A DNA stretch of 64,000 bases, taken from assembly GCF_003815675.1 (NCBI RefSeq), contig NZ_CP033918.1:4216001-4280000 (forward strand). The letters run 5' to 3'. This document shows, in pieces, positions 58,255 to 64,000 of this stretch. This DNA is from Chryseobacterium sp. G0186 (lineage in GTDB: Bacteria > Bacteroidota > Bacteroidia > Flavobacteriales > Weeksellaceae). The notes beneath the pieces were generated by a model. It searched no databases and was not told where the DNA came from. It was given only the letters and a program-made list of their open reading frames with translations. The translations under genes were made by a program, and so were the position numbers. Numbering within the stretch: position 1 is the stretch's first letter; each line of letters begins with the position of its first letter.

Positions 58255-59406
58255 TTATTCCAACCATGAAGTTTTGTAAGATGGATCTTCTACTTTTAAG
58301 GCTTCTTCTGTAATTTTTAAAGGACGGAAAGGATCTACCATGACAGCATATTCTTCCGTGAATTTTTTACCGATGCTTCTTTCCATAGCGCCCGGGTGAG
58401 GACCGTGTACAATTCCTCCCGGATGAAGGGTGAAGTCCATTAAGTCAATATGGTTACGGCTCATAAAGTCCCCCTCTGTATAGAATAATACCTCGTCCGA
58501 ATCAATGTTTGAGTGATTGTAGGGAGCCGGAACAGCCAATGGGTGATAGTCATACATTCTTGCACAGAAAGAACAAACTACAAAATTATGACCTTCGAAG
58601 TTCTGGTGAACCGGTGGTGGTTGGTGAATTCTGCCAGTGATAGGTTCAAAGTTTTTGATATTAAATTTATAAGGATAGAAATACCCGTCCCAACCTACCA
58701 CATCAAATGGATGTGTAGCATAGATGAAGTCTGTAATCTGGTTTTCCTTTTTTACTTTAATTAAAAATTCTCCTTTTTTGTCTACAGGTTCTTTGAAAAC
58801 GGGAGCAATAATATCTCTTTCGCAGAATGGAGAATGCTCCAAAAGCTGCCCGAATTCATTTCTGTATCTCTTCGGAGTATAAATCGGGGAGTGACTTTCC
58901 AATACAAAAAATACGGTGTCATCGGATTTCAGTTCTACCTGATAAATGGTTCCTCTTGGAATAATGAGATAATCTCCTGCTACAAATTCAAGATCTCCGA
59001 TAAAGGTTTTTAAAACACCGGTTCCCTGATGAACATATAAAAGCTCATCGCATTCCGCATTTTTATAGAAATAATCCATTGATTTTCTCGGCTTTGCCAA
59101 TCCCATTTTCAGGTCGTTGTTCATCAAAAGGATCTTTCTGCTGTCCATAAAATCATCTTCGGGAGTTACATTCATTCCCTTGAACATTCTTGGGGCAACA
59201 TTTTTTTCCACCGCAATTTTTGGAGTTACATCTTTCGGTTCTCCGATTGATTTAATCTGTGTAGGACGGTGAATATGGTATAACAGAGAAGAGATACCGT
59301 GAAAGCCTTCTGTTCCGAAAAGCTGTTCATAGTAAAATTTATCCTCTGGAGATTTAAAGATCGTATGTCTTTTTGGTGGGATGTTTCCCGCTAGATGATA
59401 TCTCAT
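58255..59406 (-). CDS. hmgA: Homogentisate 1,2-dioxygenase
   Basis: A 383-residue Fe(II) ring-cleaving dioxygenase that opens homogentisate to maleylacetoacetate. Hallmarks: YHIHRPTQIKSIG near the start, DELLYVHQGTGVLKTFIGDLEF (cupin), FYPYKFNIKNFEPITGRIHQPPPVHQNFEG, FCARMYDYHPLAVPAPYNHSN and the metal-site HPGGIVHGPHPGAMERSIG. It is somewhat shorter than human HGD (445 aa), as usual in this phylum. It is monocistronic, about 6 kb from hppD because of the IS and other genes. Confidence 0.95.
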   Translation of the reverse strand: MRYHLAGNIPPKRHTIFKSPEDKFYYEQLFGTEGFHGISSLLYHIHRPTQIKSIGEPKDVTPKIAVEKNVAPRMFKGMNVTPEDDFMDSRKILLMNNDLKMGLAKPRKSMDYFYKNAECDELLYVHQGTGVLKTFIGDLEFVAGDYLIIPRGTIYQVELKSDDTVFFVLESHSPIYTPKRYRNEFGQLLEHSPFCERDIIAPVFKEPVDKKGEFLIKVKKENQITDFIYATHPFDVVGWDGYFYPYKFNIKNFEPITGRIHQPPPVHQNFEGHNFVVCSFCARMYDYHPLAVPAPYNHSNIDSDEVLFYTEGDFMSRNHIDLMDFTLHPGGIVHGPHPGAMERSIGKKFTEEYAVMVDPFRPLKITEEALKVEDPSYKTSWLE

Positions 59407-59428
59407 TTTACTTTCATATGTAGTTTCT

Positions 59429-59436
59429 CAAATTTA
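59429..59436 (-). promoter_or_regulatory. -7 element of hmgA
   Basis: TAAATTTG on the minus strand, 22 bases before the hmgA ATG. Confidence 0.55.
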
Positions 59437-59480
59437 ATCATTTTTCATGAATTGACTTCATCAAATATTTTTAACGAAGT

Positions 59481-59510
59481 TTTGTATTTTAAAAATAATT
59501 GTTAGATTTG
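59481..59510 (+). promoter_or_regulatory. Promoter of the TonB receptor/thioredoxin-fold operon
   Basis: TTTG (59481-59484) and TAGATTTG (59503-59510) are 18 bases apart, a full flavobacterial promoter. The -7 lies inside the 24-base palindrome at 59497-59520. Confidence 0.75.
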
Positions 59511-59520
59511 TCTAACAATT
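59497..59520. promoter_or_regulatory. Palindromic operator, DtxR/MntR-like, over the -7 element
   Basis: AATTGTTAGA, TTTG, TCTAACAATT: a perfect 10-bp dyad around 4 bases. The core TTAGATTTGTCTAA resembles the TTAGGTT..CCTAA boxes of DtxR/MntR/SirR metal-dependent repressors with G/C exchanged for A/T. Because it covers the -7 element, a bound protein should repress. Confidence 0.7.
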
Positions 59521-59528
59521 TTAATTTC

Positions 59529-61598
59529 ATGAAGCGAATATTATTTTCTATTACTTTTTTATCATCATATTGTTTTGCGCAGGAGACAGACAGTTTGAGT
59601 TTAAATCAATATATAAGCCCGGATTCTGTAAAGGTTTTCAAAAAAGAGATCAAGACAAGTACCATAGAGGATGTAGTGGTTACCGGAACCATAAAACCGA
59701 TGAGCAGATCAAAAAGCCCTGTGGCTGTTGAAATATACAGTCAGAAGTTTTTTCAGAAAAATCCAACTCCAAGTATTTTTGAAGCCATTGCGATGGTGAA
59801 TGGAGTGAAACCTCAGTTAAACTGTTCTGTATGCAATACAGGAGATATTCACATCAACGGCTTGGAAGGTCCCTATACGATGATCCTGATTGACGGAATG
59901 CCCATTGTAAGTTCTCTTTCCACGGTATATGGACTGAGTGGAATTCCCAATAGTCTGGTAGACAGAATTGAAGTGGTGAAAGGCCCTGCATCATCCATTT
60001 ATGGCTCTGAAGCGATGGGAGGAGTAATTAATATCATCACCAAAAATGCACTGACTGCCCCAAAACTAAGCGTAGATCTGATGACCAGTTCATGGGCTGA
60101 AAATAATCTTGATCTTTCCACAAAGTTTAATGTAGGAAAGAATGCCGCTTCGCTATTAAGTTTAAATTACTTCAGTTTTCAGGAAAGAATAGATCAAAAT
60201 AAGGATAATTTCACGGATGCTACTTTACAGAGTCGTATTTCAGTGTTCAACAAGTGGAATTTTAAAAGAAAGGAAAACAGACAGGCAAGTTTTGCGATGA
60301 GGTATTTGTATGAAGATCGTTTTGGAGGTGAAATGCAGTGGAATAAATCTTTCCGTGGAAGTGATCAGGTGTATGGAGAAAGCATTTATACGAACAGAGC
60401 AGAAGTTTTTGGTTTGTATGAATGGCCTATGAAAGAACATATTGTAACGCAGTTTTCTTATAATTACCATGATCAGAACTCTTTTTATGGGGCAAATCCT
60501 TTCAATGCCCTTCAGAAAGTAGCTTTTGTACAAACCTATTGGGACAGAAGTTTTGGAAAGCATGATATCACTGCGGGATTGACTTTCAAAAGAACATTTT
60601 ATGATGATAATACGCCCGGAACGCTGGCTTCTGACGGAATAACCAATGCACCGATGAAGTCTCCGATTTGGGGAGCTTTTGTTCAGGACCAGTGGGAAAT
60701 TAATGATAAGAATACTTTGTTATTAGGGTACAGATATGATTATGATAAGGTACACCATTCCGTACATTCTCCAAGGTTAGCCTGGAAATTTGCCCCTAAT
60801 CCTTACCATACTTTACGATTCAACTTTGGAACAGGGTTCAGAGTGGTCAATTTATTTACAGAAGACCATGCAGCCCTTACAGGTTCCCGTGAGGTGGTTG
60901 TAAAATCTGATCTTAAACCTGAGAGATCGGTTAACGGAAATTTAAATTATATCTGGAAAATTCCTGTAGGAACACGTTTAGTGAATCTTGATGCTTCTGC
61001 ATTTTATACTTATTTCAGCAATAAGATTGTGGGGGATTTTGATTCTGACCCTAATAAAATCATTTATGACAATCTTCAGGGCTATGGAATTTCAAGAGGA
61101 GCTTCCCTGAATGTGGATTTCAGTTTTTCATTTCCATTAAGTGTTAATGTAGGAGTAACATACCTTGATGTGTACCAAAAATTTGACAATGAGAGTCAAA
61201 AAACACAGCAACTGCATGCCCCAAAATGGAGTGGGACGTATAATTTAACCTATAAATTTCCGAGTAATCTGACTATAGATTTTACCGGGCAGTTCTACGG
61301 CCCAATGAGGTTACCTGTGCTACCTAATGACTATCGCCCGGAGTATTCACCGTTTTATTCTCTGGCCAATATTCAGGTTTCAAAAAGTTTCAAATCCGGA
61401 TTTGAAGTGTATTGCGGAGTAAAAAACTTATTCAACTTTACACCTAAAGATCCTCTGATGAGACCGTTTGATCCGTTTGATAAACATGTTGATGATCCGA
61501 TCAATAATCCTAATCATTATACTTTCGATACAGCATATGGCTATGCTCCTATGCAGGGTATCAGAGGGTTCTTGGGAGTGAAGTACACCTTGAAATAA
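59529..61598 (+). CDS. TonB-dependent receptor with plug-domain Cys pair, 689 aa
   Basis: Start set at ATG 59529, which begins the signal peptide (MKRILFSITFLSSYCFAQ); the TTG 30 bases earlier lies inside the operator. The plug starts VEDVVVTGTIKPMSRSKSPVAVEI-like and contains an unusual CxxC (C99, C102: LNCSVCNTGDIHINGL) before DGMPIVSSLSTVYGLSGIP and RIEVVKGPASSIYGSEAMGGVINI. A 22-strand barrel ends in GVKYTLK. No SusD is present. The thioredoxin-fold gene overlaps its stop (TAATG), so the two are coupled. The ligand may be a metal or metal chelate, judging from the operator; this is inference. Confidence 0.9.
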   Translation: MKRILFSITFLSSYCFAQETDSLSLNQYISPDSVKVFKKEIKTSTIEDVVVTGTIKPMSRSKSPVAVEIYSQKFFQKNPTPSIFEAIAMVNGVKPQLNCSVCNTGDIHINGLEGPYTMILIDGMPIVSSLSTVYGLSGIPNSLVDRIEVVKGPASSIYGSEAMGGVINIITKNALTAPKLSVDLMTSSWAENNLDLSTKFNVGKNAASLLSLNYFSFQERIDQNKDNFTDATLQSRISVFNKWNFKRKENRQASFAMRYLYEDRFGGEMQWNKSFRGSDQVYGESIYTNRAEVFGLYEWPMKEHIVTQFSYNYHDQNSFYGANPFNALQKVAFVQTYWDRSFGKHDITAGLTFKRTFYDDNTPGTLASDGITNAPMKSPIWGAFVQDQWEINDKNTLLLGYRYDYDKVHHSVHSPRLAWKFAPNPYHTLRFNFGTGFRVVNLFTEDHAALTGSREVVVKSDLKPERSVNGNLNYIWKIPVGTRLVNLDASAFYTYFSNKIVGDFDSDPNKIIYDNLQGYGISRGASLNVDFSFSFPLSVNVGVTYLDVYQKFDNESQKTQQLHAPKWSGTYNLTYKFPSNLTIDFTGQFYGPMRLPVLPNDYRPEYSPFYSLANIQVSKSFKSGFEVYCGVKNLFNFTPKDPLMRPFDPFDKHVDDPINNPNHYTFDTAYGYAPMQGIRGFLGVKYTLK

Positions 61599-62059
61599 TG
61601 AAAATTTTTACTTTATTTTTAATGTTAGTCCCTTGTTTTTATCTGTCTCAGATGAAGACAGGGACTTTTTCTGAACTGGAGCGTCTGCAAAAAGACTCTC
61701 CAAGACCTGTGGTACTCCATCTTTATACAGACTGGTGTGCCGTTTGTAAAATTGAATCATTCCGATTGAATAAGGATCAGGAATTGATTAATATGATGAA
61801 TGAACATTTTTATTTTGTCAACTTTGAGGCAGAAAAAACAAGAGAAAAAATAAGATTCCAAGGTCAGGAATTTGAATACTTATCAAATGGAAATTCCGGT
61901 ATTCATGAATTGGCACTCGCTTTATCAAAAAATAAAAATCAACCTGTCTATCCGTTATGGATATTTCTGGATAAGAATCAAAATCTGGTATATTATCAGG
62001 AAGGGCAGCTTACTCCTGAAAAGATGAAACAGAAACTGTTGGAGATCTCGGCATTATAA
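61598..62059 (+). CDS. Secreted thioredoxin-fold protein, WCxxC
   Basis: A 153-residue exported protein (signal MKIFTLFLMLVPCFYLS) of the thioredoxin-like superfamily. The redox motif WCAVCK (C47, C50) follows the strand VVLHLYTD, and a cis-Pro-like NQPVYPLWIFLD strand comes near residue 115. It overlaps the receptor's stop by one base. It may reduce or form disulfides in the neighbouring receptor (C99/C102) in the periplasm, or act on another exported partner. Confidence 0.85.
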   Translation: MKIFTLFLMLVPCFYLSQMKTGTFSELERLQKDSPRPVVLHLYTDWCAVCKIESFRLNKDQELINMMNEHFYFVNFEAEKTREKIRFQGQEFEYLSNGNSGIHELALALSKNKNQPVYPLWIFLDKNQNLVYYQEGQLTPEKMKQKLLEISAL

Positions 62060-62083
62060 ATGGCGGGTTTGGTTGAAAGAGTT

Positions 62084-62290
62084 GTTGGAAATCGCAAAGG
62101 CGCAAAGATTTTAAATAACATGTTGCTCTAAAGGCGCAAGAAAATCAGAGATTTTCAGCAAGGTTTTGTTTTTCATCTTAATAAATAGGAGGTTGCATGA
62201 TCAACAGTATTCAATTGTATCGGAGATAAAATCCTTGCGCCTTAAAACCGAACCGAAAGAAAAAAACTTTGCGCCTTTGCGTTTCCCAAC
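62084..62290. repeat. 207-bp MITE-like element with 24-bp terminal inverted repeats
   Basis: Ends GTTGGAAATCGCAAAGGCGC.. (62084-62107) and its inverted copy (62267-62290) match at 22 of 24 positions. A second, inner inverted pair AAGGCGCAAG (62131-62140) / CTTGCGCCTT (62234-62243) is perfect. No coding frame inside. The following stretch (62311-62340, TTTCACGCAAATCTCACAGA) also looks like a dispersed repeat. Confidence 0.65.
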
Positions 62291-62345
62291 AATTTTATTT
62301 TTAAATTATAAAGTTTCACGCAAATCTCACAGATTACACTGATTT

Positions 62346-62816
62346 TCAATCACCTGCATCTATTAAAACAGCCAGCTGAATACAAGGTTTATCAGATCGA
62401 TTGCTCCAGGCATGGTTAGTTCCTCTTTGGATGACAATATCCCCCGGTCTAAGAATGGTTTCCTCCTCTTCCATGATCAGATGAAGTTCACCGGAAAGAA
62501 TGATAATATAATCGAGTGTATCAGTTTGATGCATCATTGGATGAGGTTCACCAGGTTTGAACTCAACACCCAGATCTTTATCCGGCGGGATGACTACATA
62601 CCGGAAATAGGTTCCGTTTTTAGGGGTTTGTGGAAATCCGATATTGGGGATTCTTGTTTCCAAATCTAAACTTGCAGGCATTTTTTGAGTATTCCAGATG
62701 TCCGAAATAATGAGCCCCGGTAAATGTTCTACTGCATTTTCCACTTGCTGGTCTTCAATAATGATGGATTTTCCGTCTTTAATTCCTGTTACGATACGTC
62801 TTGGTATTGTATTCAT
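62346..62816 (-). CDS. Cupin domain protein, 156 aa
   Basis: A small single-cupin protein: the PHPMMHQTDTLDYIIILSGELHLIMEEEE motif 1 (His/His/Glu ligands), then GDIVIQRGTNHAWSNRSDKPC motif 2 (His). The N-terminal half (RRIVTGIKDGKSIIIEDQ) is variable. It begins 3 bases after the MDR oxidoreductase gene ends, so it is co-expressed with it. Enzymatic function unknown. Confidence 0.85.
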   Translation of the reverse strand: MNTIPRRIVTGIKDGKSIIIEDQQVENAVEHLPGLIISDIWNTQKMPASLDLETRIPNIGFPQTPKNGTYFRYVVIPPDKDLGVEFKPGEPHPMMHQTDTLDYIIILSGELHLIMEEEETILRPGDIVIQRGTNHAWSNRSDKPCIQLAVLIDAGD

Positions 62817-62819
62817 TGG

Positions 62820-63812
62820 TTATGAGTGTTTCATGATGAGTTTGTGACCTTGGGTTTGATTATTTCTGAGTAGGGAATGCGCCTGAAGAACAGTTTCTAA
62901 AGACAGGCTTCCAATAACTTTATATTGAGGCGGTACAATATTTCCGTGTTCAATAAGTCTTGAGATTTCTTCCAGACTGTTTTTATAGTAATCATATTTT
63001 TTGATCATGCTGTAGGTGTAATTGGAAATATTCATGATCAGGCTTCCTTTATTAAAGAGTAATTCATGAGCACTTTTTGTAACGAGGGCAGTCACATCCA
63101 CATAAGTTCCATTGATTTTTACAACTTCTGCAGTTACTTCAGCCATATAATTTCCAACCAGATCAATTCCAATATCGAAAGGTTGGTTATTGTTGGCTTT
63201 TAAAATATTTCCGACAAGATTTTCTTCTTTATAATTAATGATTTGATGATTCTTTAATCCCATATTCAGGAGGGTTTGCCTATTTTCTTCATTCCCAACA
63301 GTTCCTACTATTTGATGAATACCATGTGCCAAAAAGATTTTGATCAAAAAAGAGCCGACACCTCCTGCAGCGCCTGTGATTAAAATGGTTTCTTCAGGAT
63401 TTAATTTCAACCGCTTAAAAATCTGCAAAGAAGTAAGGCCTACTGATGGGATAGAGGCTGCCTGTTCAAAGGAAATATTTTTGGGCTTAAGAGAAACAAT
63501 CGCTTCAGGAACCGAAATATATTCGGCATAGGTACCGTTGCTTCCCATGGAACCGCTTCCACAAAATACTTCATCTCCAATAGCAAATTGAGTCACTTCT
63601 GTCCCTTTTTCTACAACAATTCCGGACAATTCACGGCCTAATATTGGGGAACTTATTAATTTACGCTCTAATTCATTTTCCAGCATCTGATAATCGATCG
63701 GGTTGAAGCCACTTGCTTTAATTTGAATCAAGACTTCATTGCTTTTGGGCTGTGGTTGATCTGTATTTCCATCTTTGAGCTGAAAATTTTTATTTAAAAT
63801 AATTGCTTTCAT
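62820..63812 (-). CDS. Zinc-independent MDR oxidoreductase (quinone oxidoreductase-like)
   Basis: A 330-residue medium-chain dehydrogenase/reductase: GroES-like part with KASGFNPIDYQM and GRELSGIVVEKGTEVTQFAIGDEVF, then the Rossmann loop ITGAAGGVGSFLIKI. It lacks the catalytic-zinc cysteines, as in QOR-type NADPH reductases. It should reduce quinones or other electrophilic carbonyl compounds. It is the first gene of the cupin/MDR unit and divergent from an HxlR regulator with a palindromic site in the shared promoter. Confidence 0.9.
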   Translation of the reverse strand: MKAIILNKNFQLKDGNTDQPQPKSNEVLIQIKASGFNPIDYQMLENELERKLISSPILGRELSGIVVEKGTEVTQFAIGDEVFCGSGSMGSNGTYAEYISVPEAIVSLKPKNISFEQAASIPSVGLTSLQIFKRLKLNPEETILITGAAGGVGSFLIKIFLAHGIHQIVGTVGNEENRQTLLNMGLKNHQIINYKEENLVGNILKANNNQPFDIGIDLVGNYMAEVTAEVVKINGTYVDVTALVTKSAHELLFNKGSLIMNISNYTYSMIKKYDYYKNSLEEISRLIEHGNIVPPQYKVIGSLSLETVLQAHSLLRNNQTQGHKLIMKHS

Positions 63813-63829
63813 ACTGTTAATTTGATGTA

Positions 63830-63837
63830 CAAATGTA
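63830..63837 (-). promoter_or_regulatory. -7 element of the MDR/cupin operon
   Basis: TACATTTG on the minus strand, 17 bases before ATG 63812. Confidence 0.6.
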
Positions 63838-63851
63838 AAACGGGAATAGTT

Positions 63852-63859
63852 TATATTTG
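63852..63859 (+). promoter_or_regulatory. -7 element of the HxlR-type regulator gene
   Basis: TATATTTG on the + strand; the transcription start should fall within or beside the palindrome at 63864-63883. Confidence 0.6.
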
Positions 63860-63863
63860 CTAC

Positions 63864-63883
63864 TAGTTAACAATTGGTAACTA
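63864..63883. promoter_or_regulatory. Palindromic operator for the HxlR-type regulator
   Basis: TAGTTAACAATTGGTAACTA is a near-perfect 20-base palindrome (outer six bases and centre exact; one mirrored mismatch pair). It resembles the GTTAC/GTAAC-type sites of HxlR-family regulators. It lies just after the regulator's -7 and about 27 bases upstream of the MDR -7. Confidence 0.6.
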
Positions 63884-63903
63884 ATTACCTTCATGAAACT
63901 ATT

Positions 63904-64000
63904 ATGGCAAAAATCATCGAAAACGGAACCGAAAGAGAAGCAACCTGTACAGAAGAATTATTCGCAATGCGTGACAGTCTGGATGTTTTGGGTGGAAAAT
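63904..64000 (+). CDS. HxlR-family transcriptional regulator (partial, N-terminus)
   Basis: The first 32 codons run off the window: MAKIIENGTEREATCTEELF, then AMRDSLDVLGGK, the CT.ELFAMRDSLDVLGGKW start of HxlR winged-helix proteins, with the conserved redox-type Cys 15. It is divergent from the MDR/cupin genes and probably controls them in response to electrophiles, and controls itself through the palindrome at 63864-63883. Confidence 0.8.
   Translation, partial: MAKIIENGTEREATCTEELFAMRDSLDVLGGK

Noticed and set aside
59499..59528. TTG start for the second TonB receptor
   Set aside because: The codon lies within the -7 element/operator, so it would be upstream of the expected transcript start; the signal peptide starts at 59529.
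1..64000. CRISPR arrays, restriction-modification or retron-like defence systems
   Set aside because: No regularly spaced repeats and no Cas, methylase, reverse transcriptase or nuclease genes were seen.

Overview
The window is AT-rich chromosomal DNA from a member of the Bacteroidota, class Flavobacteriia, most like Chryseobacterium. The evidence is the recurrent flavobacterial -7 promoter element TAnnTTTG, a secreted protein with a type IX secretion C-terminal tail, a split two-subunit transketolase, TonB-dependent receptors, lipoproteins with a Cys-Lys-Lys start, and near absence of Shine-Dalgarno sequences. I see no rRNA, tRNA or CRISPR array.

Layout. 1-2183: rightward small membrane and DUF4303-like genes of unknown role. 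2346-6470: leftward split transketolase, a secreted protein and a sodium:solute symporter. 6717-12648: leftward redox and electrophile-stress block (two GNAT genes, a YjdI-type ferredoxin, OsmC, a TMEM175 K+ channel, a frameshifted FMN reductase, two pirins, a 14-TM MFS exporter). 12789-30324: mostly housekeeping genes (asnB, an RsmB-type rRNA methylase, a PhnA-like zinc ribbon, an ABC ATPase, YceI, pheS, ferredoxin reductase plus ferredoxin, LOG, pepD, a LURP-one-like protein, recR plus GT2, secG). 30609-31997: an intact IS3-family element with 3-bp target duplications. 32006-37942: paired M16 peptidases and a UvrD helicase. 38209-48057: a TonB receptor, cstA, an esterase, a HipA-like kinase/DUF3037 pair, a type IX cargo hydrolase and an Ivy-like lipoprotein. 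48178-59406: tyrosine catabolism (hppD, fahA, hmgA, a flavin reductase, two CoA-transferases) split by a frameshifted IS1182 element. 59481-62059: a TonB receptor/thioredoxin-fold operon under a strong palindromic operator. 62084-62290: a MITE-like element. 62346-64000: a cupin/MDR oxidoreductase pair divergent from an HxlR regulator.

How genes work together. HppD, HmgA and FahA take 4-hydroxyphenylpyruvate to fumarate and acetoacetate; maleylacetoacetate isomerase is not in the window, and the two CoA-transferases could handle the acid products. The six-gene run 9639 to 6717 has overlaps or tiny gaps throughout and ends in one terminator, so it is very probably one transcript.

Most notable for follow-up: the DtxR/MntR-like operator on the -7 box of the TonB receptor/thioredoxin operon; the HipA-like/DUF3037 pair with a leaderless promoter; the K+ channel inside the redox operon; the IS3 copy that separates an M16 operon from its terminator; the 207-bp inverted-repeat element; and the Ivy-like lipoprotein. 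I did not find a clearly new multi-gene defence or mobile system. The candidates above are the nearest, and their functions are inferred.
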